Shown: positions 42,686 to 44,247 of the stretch, piece by piece | Position numbering within the stretch: the stretch's first letter is position 1 | How the letters are laid out: each line of letters opens with the position of its first letter | DNA from: Halobacteriovoraceae bacterium | GTDB lineage: Bacteria > Bdellovibrionota > Bacteriovoracia > Bacteriovoracales > Bacteriovoracaceae | Reading direction: 5' to 3' | Length of the DNA stretch: 44,247 bases | Assembly (NCBI GenBank): GCA_002706205.1 | Contig: PAKC01000092.1 | Coordinates: forward strand, 9,520-53,766 | The notes under the pieces: model-generated | Told to the model about the DNA's origin: nothing | Database searches by the model: none | Seen by the model: only the letters and a program-made list of their open reading frames with translations | Position numbers and translations under genes: made by a program

Positions 42686-43177
42686 ATGTCTAATCTTTGT
42701 CCTTGTGGAAGTGAAAATGAATATCAGTCATGTTGTATGCCCTATCATAAAAATGAAAGTCTTCCTCCCACAGCAGAAAAACTTATGCGTGCTCGATATA
42801 GTGCATTTGTAAAAAACGAAATCCCTTTTATTGCTCAAACACATCTTCCAGGAACAGAAGACTTTGATATCGAAGAGGCCAGAAACTGGGCAGTAGATAG
42901 TCAGTGGAAGGGCTTAGAAATTGTCAATTCACAAAAAGGCCAAGCTGATCACCAAAGTGGAATTGTTGAGTTTAAAGCTCTCTACGCAGACAAAGAAGGT
43001 AAAGACTATCTTCATCACGAGATCTCAACATTTAAAAAAATAGATGATCAATGGTATTATGAAGATGGGCAAATTGTGGGTACAGGGCCAATAAAAAGGG
43101 CCACTCCAAAAGTTGGACGAAATGAACCTTGTCCTTGCCATTCTGGAAAGAAATATAAAAAATGTTGCGGGGCCTAA
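42686..43177 (+). CDS. YchJ-like SEC-C motif protein
   Basis: A 163-residue protein of the YchJ (UPF0225) family. Two SEC-C zinc-binding motifs bracket it: [13 protein letters not shown] at the N-terminus and [13 protein letters not shown] at the C-terminus. Between them lies the YchJ middle domain ([18 protein letters not shown], then [13 protein letters not shown]), an NTF2-like fold. The biochemical role is unknown; SEC-C in SecA binds zinc and SecB/ribosome. I chose ATG 42686, preceded by CAGGAG, over the track start at 42647, which lacks a ribosome site and adds 13 residues. srkA follows 4 nt after its stop, so the two are co-transcribed. Confidence 0.92.
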   Translation: MSNLCPCGSENEYQSCCMPYHKNESLPPTAEKLMRARYSAFVKNEIPFIAQTHLPGTEDFDIEEARNWAVDSQWKGLEIVNSQKGQADHQSGIVEFKALYADKEGKDYLHHEISTFKKIDDQWYYEDGQIVGTGPIKRATPKVGRNEPCPCHSGKKYKKCCGA

Positions 43178-43181
43178 ACTT

Positions 43182-44201
43182 ATGAGTGCTAATGTTTGGG
43201 GAAATGAAAAAACTGAGTATTTTAACTCAGTCACACCTGATCAGGTCCTAAATGCTATAGAAAGTCTAGGGTACAAAGCGACTGGAAGGGTTATGCAACT
43301 GGCCTCTATGGAAAATAGAGTTTTTGAAGTTGAAATAGAAAATGAGGATGCTAAGCACGTATCTGAAAAATTCAAAATTCTTAAATTTTACAGACCAGGA
43401 AGATGGTCCAAAGAACAAATTCAAGAAGAACATCAGTTTCTTTTTGATTTAATCGAACATGATATCCATGCCATTGCACCAGAAAAATCTAATCAAGAAT
43501 CAGTTTTTATCACCCAAGATGGACTTTACTTTTGTATATTTCCCAAGCAAGGAGGCCGGGCCTGTGACGAATGGAATGATGAACTCTTGGCCCAAATGGG
43601 TCGTCTTCTTGCTCGGCTACACAATGTGGGAAAGGCCCATACAGCAAAGTATCGTTTAAAACTTGATATCAATACTTTTGGTGAAAAAAACCTAGAACTT
43701 ATCTTAAAATCACCTCATATGTTACCAGAATATCAAGAAGCTTATAAGTTAACCGCGCAAACAATTTTTAAACTTTCACATCCTTTATTTGAACAAATTC
43801 AATTTCAAAGGATTCATGGTGATTGTCACCATGGGAATATTCTTTTACACGATGGACGACCATTTCTTATTGATTTTGATGATATGAGTGTTGGTCCAAG
43901 AGTGCAAGATATTTGGATGATCACACCTGGCCGTGATGAATATTCTCTGGCCCAAAGAGAAAAGCTACTTGCCGCTTATACCTCTATGTCAGACTTTGAT
44001 TATAGAGAATTAAAAGTAATTGAGAGTTTAAGGGCTTTGCGAATGATTCATTTTTCAGCTTGGATAGGTCACCGCTTTCAAGACCAAGCTTTTCAAAGGG
44101 CCTTTCCAACTTTTGGCTCACATCAATACTGGGAAAAAGAAATCTTTGAACTTAAAACACAAATCGGTTATATACAAGATGAACTAACAGCACTTTATTA
44201 A
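43182..44201 (+). CDS. srkA: stress response kinase A (YihE/RdoA-like Ser/Thr kinase)
   Basis: SrkA is a cytoplasmic aminoglycoside-phosphotransferase-fold protein kinase; in E. coli it delays stress-induced death. The 339-residue protein shows FYRPGRWSKEQIQEEHQFL (nucleotide-binding Lys/Glu region). It also shows the catalytic loop RIHGDCHHGNILL and the metal-binding FLIDFDDMSVGPRVQDIWM. ALRMIHFSAWIGHRFQDQAF is the SrkA-specific C-terminal signature. Start at ATG 43182 (MSANVWGNEKTEYF); the track start at 43113 lies inside the YchJ-like gene. The pair with a YchJ-like gene is tight (4 nt). The gene ends 46 bp before the window edge. Confidence 0.95.
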   Translation: MSANVWGNEKTEYFNSVTPDQVLNAIESLGYKATGRVMQLASMENRVFEVEIENEDAKHVSEKFKILKFYRPGRWSKEQIQEEHQFLFDLIEHDIHAIAPEKSNQESVFITQDGLYFCIFPKQGGRACDEWNDELLAQMGRLLARLHNVGKAHTAKYRLKLDINTFGEKNLELILKSPHMLPEYQEAYKLTAQTIFKLSHPLFEQIQFQRIHGDCHHGNILLHDGRPFLIDFDDMSVGPRVQDIWMITPGRDEYSLAQREKLLAAYTSMSDFDYRELKVIESLRALRMIHFSAWIGHRFQDQAFQRAFPTFGSHQYWEKEIFELKTQIGYIQDELTALY

Positions 44202-44247
44202 CAAACAGGGGTGACCTAGAAAAATGGTCTGAGATTATACCCTTTGA

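Overview
This 44 kb window is a contiguous piece of an AT-rich (roughly one third GC by eye) Gram-negative chromosome. An LPS Kdo/heptose operon, an outer-membrane porin and lipoproteins show the outer membrane. The mix of CheX/CheY chemotaxis genes, HD-GYP relatives, a PilZ membrane protein, a GYF_2 domain protein and very large cysteine-rich secreted proteins looks most like a marine Bdellovibrionota (Bacteriovorax/Halobacteriovorax-type predator). That placement is inference from gene content. I see no tRNA, rRNA, CRISPR array, insertion sequence or phage gene.

Layout. (1) 1-3755, minus strand: sufE, hemB, a GT9 heptosyltransferase and waaA. waaA runs off the left edge and is absent from the supplied ORF track. 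(2) 3864-12449, plus strand: a GYF-domain membrane protein, then tmk-holB-ricT and sbcD-sbcC. (3) 12467-18488: a chemotaxis block of cheX, an HD-GYP protein, cheY, a CheZ-like/pseudo-Hpt protein, a degenerate HD-GYP protein and a very unusual 780-residue Lys-rich repeat protein. (4) 18520-24676: a secreted hypothetical, asnS, a porin, a decayed methyl-accepting chemotaxis gene, a PfkB/adenosine kinase and rsmJ. (5) 24780-35966: gcvP, a PilZ membrane protein, a GDPD phosphodiesterase, a histidine kinase/response regulator pair, a DsbA-like lipoprotein, speA and a gamma carbonic anhydrase. (6) 35996-44201: a Maf/YceF pyrophosphatase, an orphan response regulator, two small secreted proteins, a 1346-residue secreted protein with knottin-like cysteine clusters, a YchJ/SEC-C protein and srkA.

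The two most informative signals lie between genes. First, four loci (the GYF gene, cheX, cheY and the MCP remnant) carry the same sigma-28-type promoter with identical 12-nt spacing, which suggests a motility regulon that includes the GYF gene. Second, the histidine kinase operon and the downstream DsbA-like lipoprotein gene each follow three tandem TTGAC-type half-sites with an exact 11-nt period. This is the architecture expected for an OmpR/PhoB-family operator. Together with four cysteines in the sensor domain, it suggests a compact envelope redox/stress circuit. Several genes without a Shine-Dalgarno sequence have a -10-like hexamer about 6 nt before the ATG and may be leaderless.
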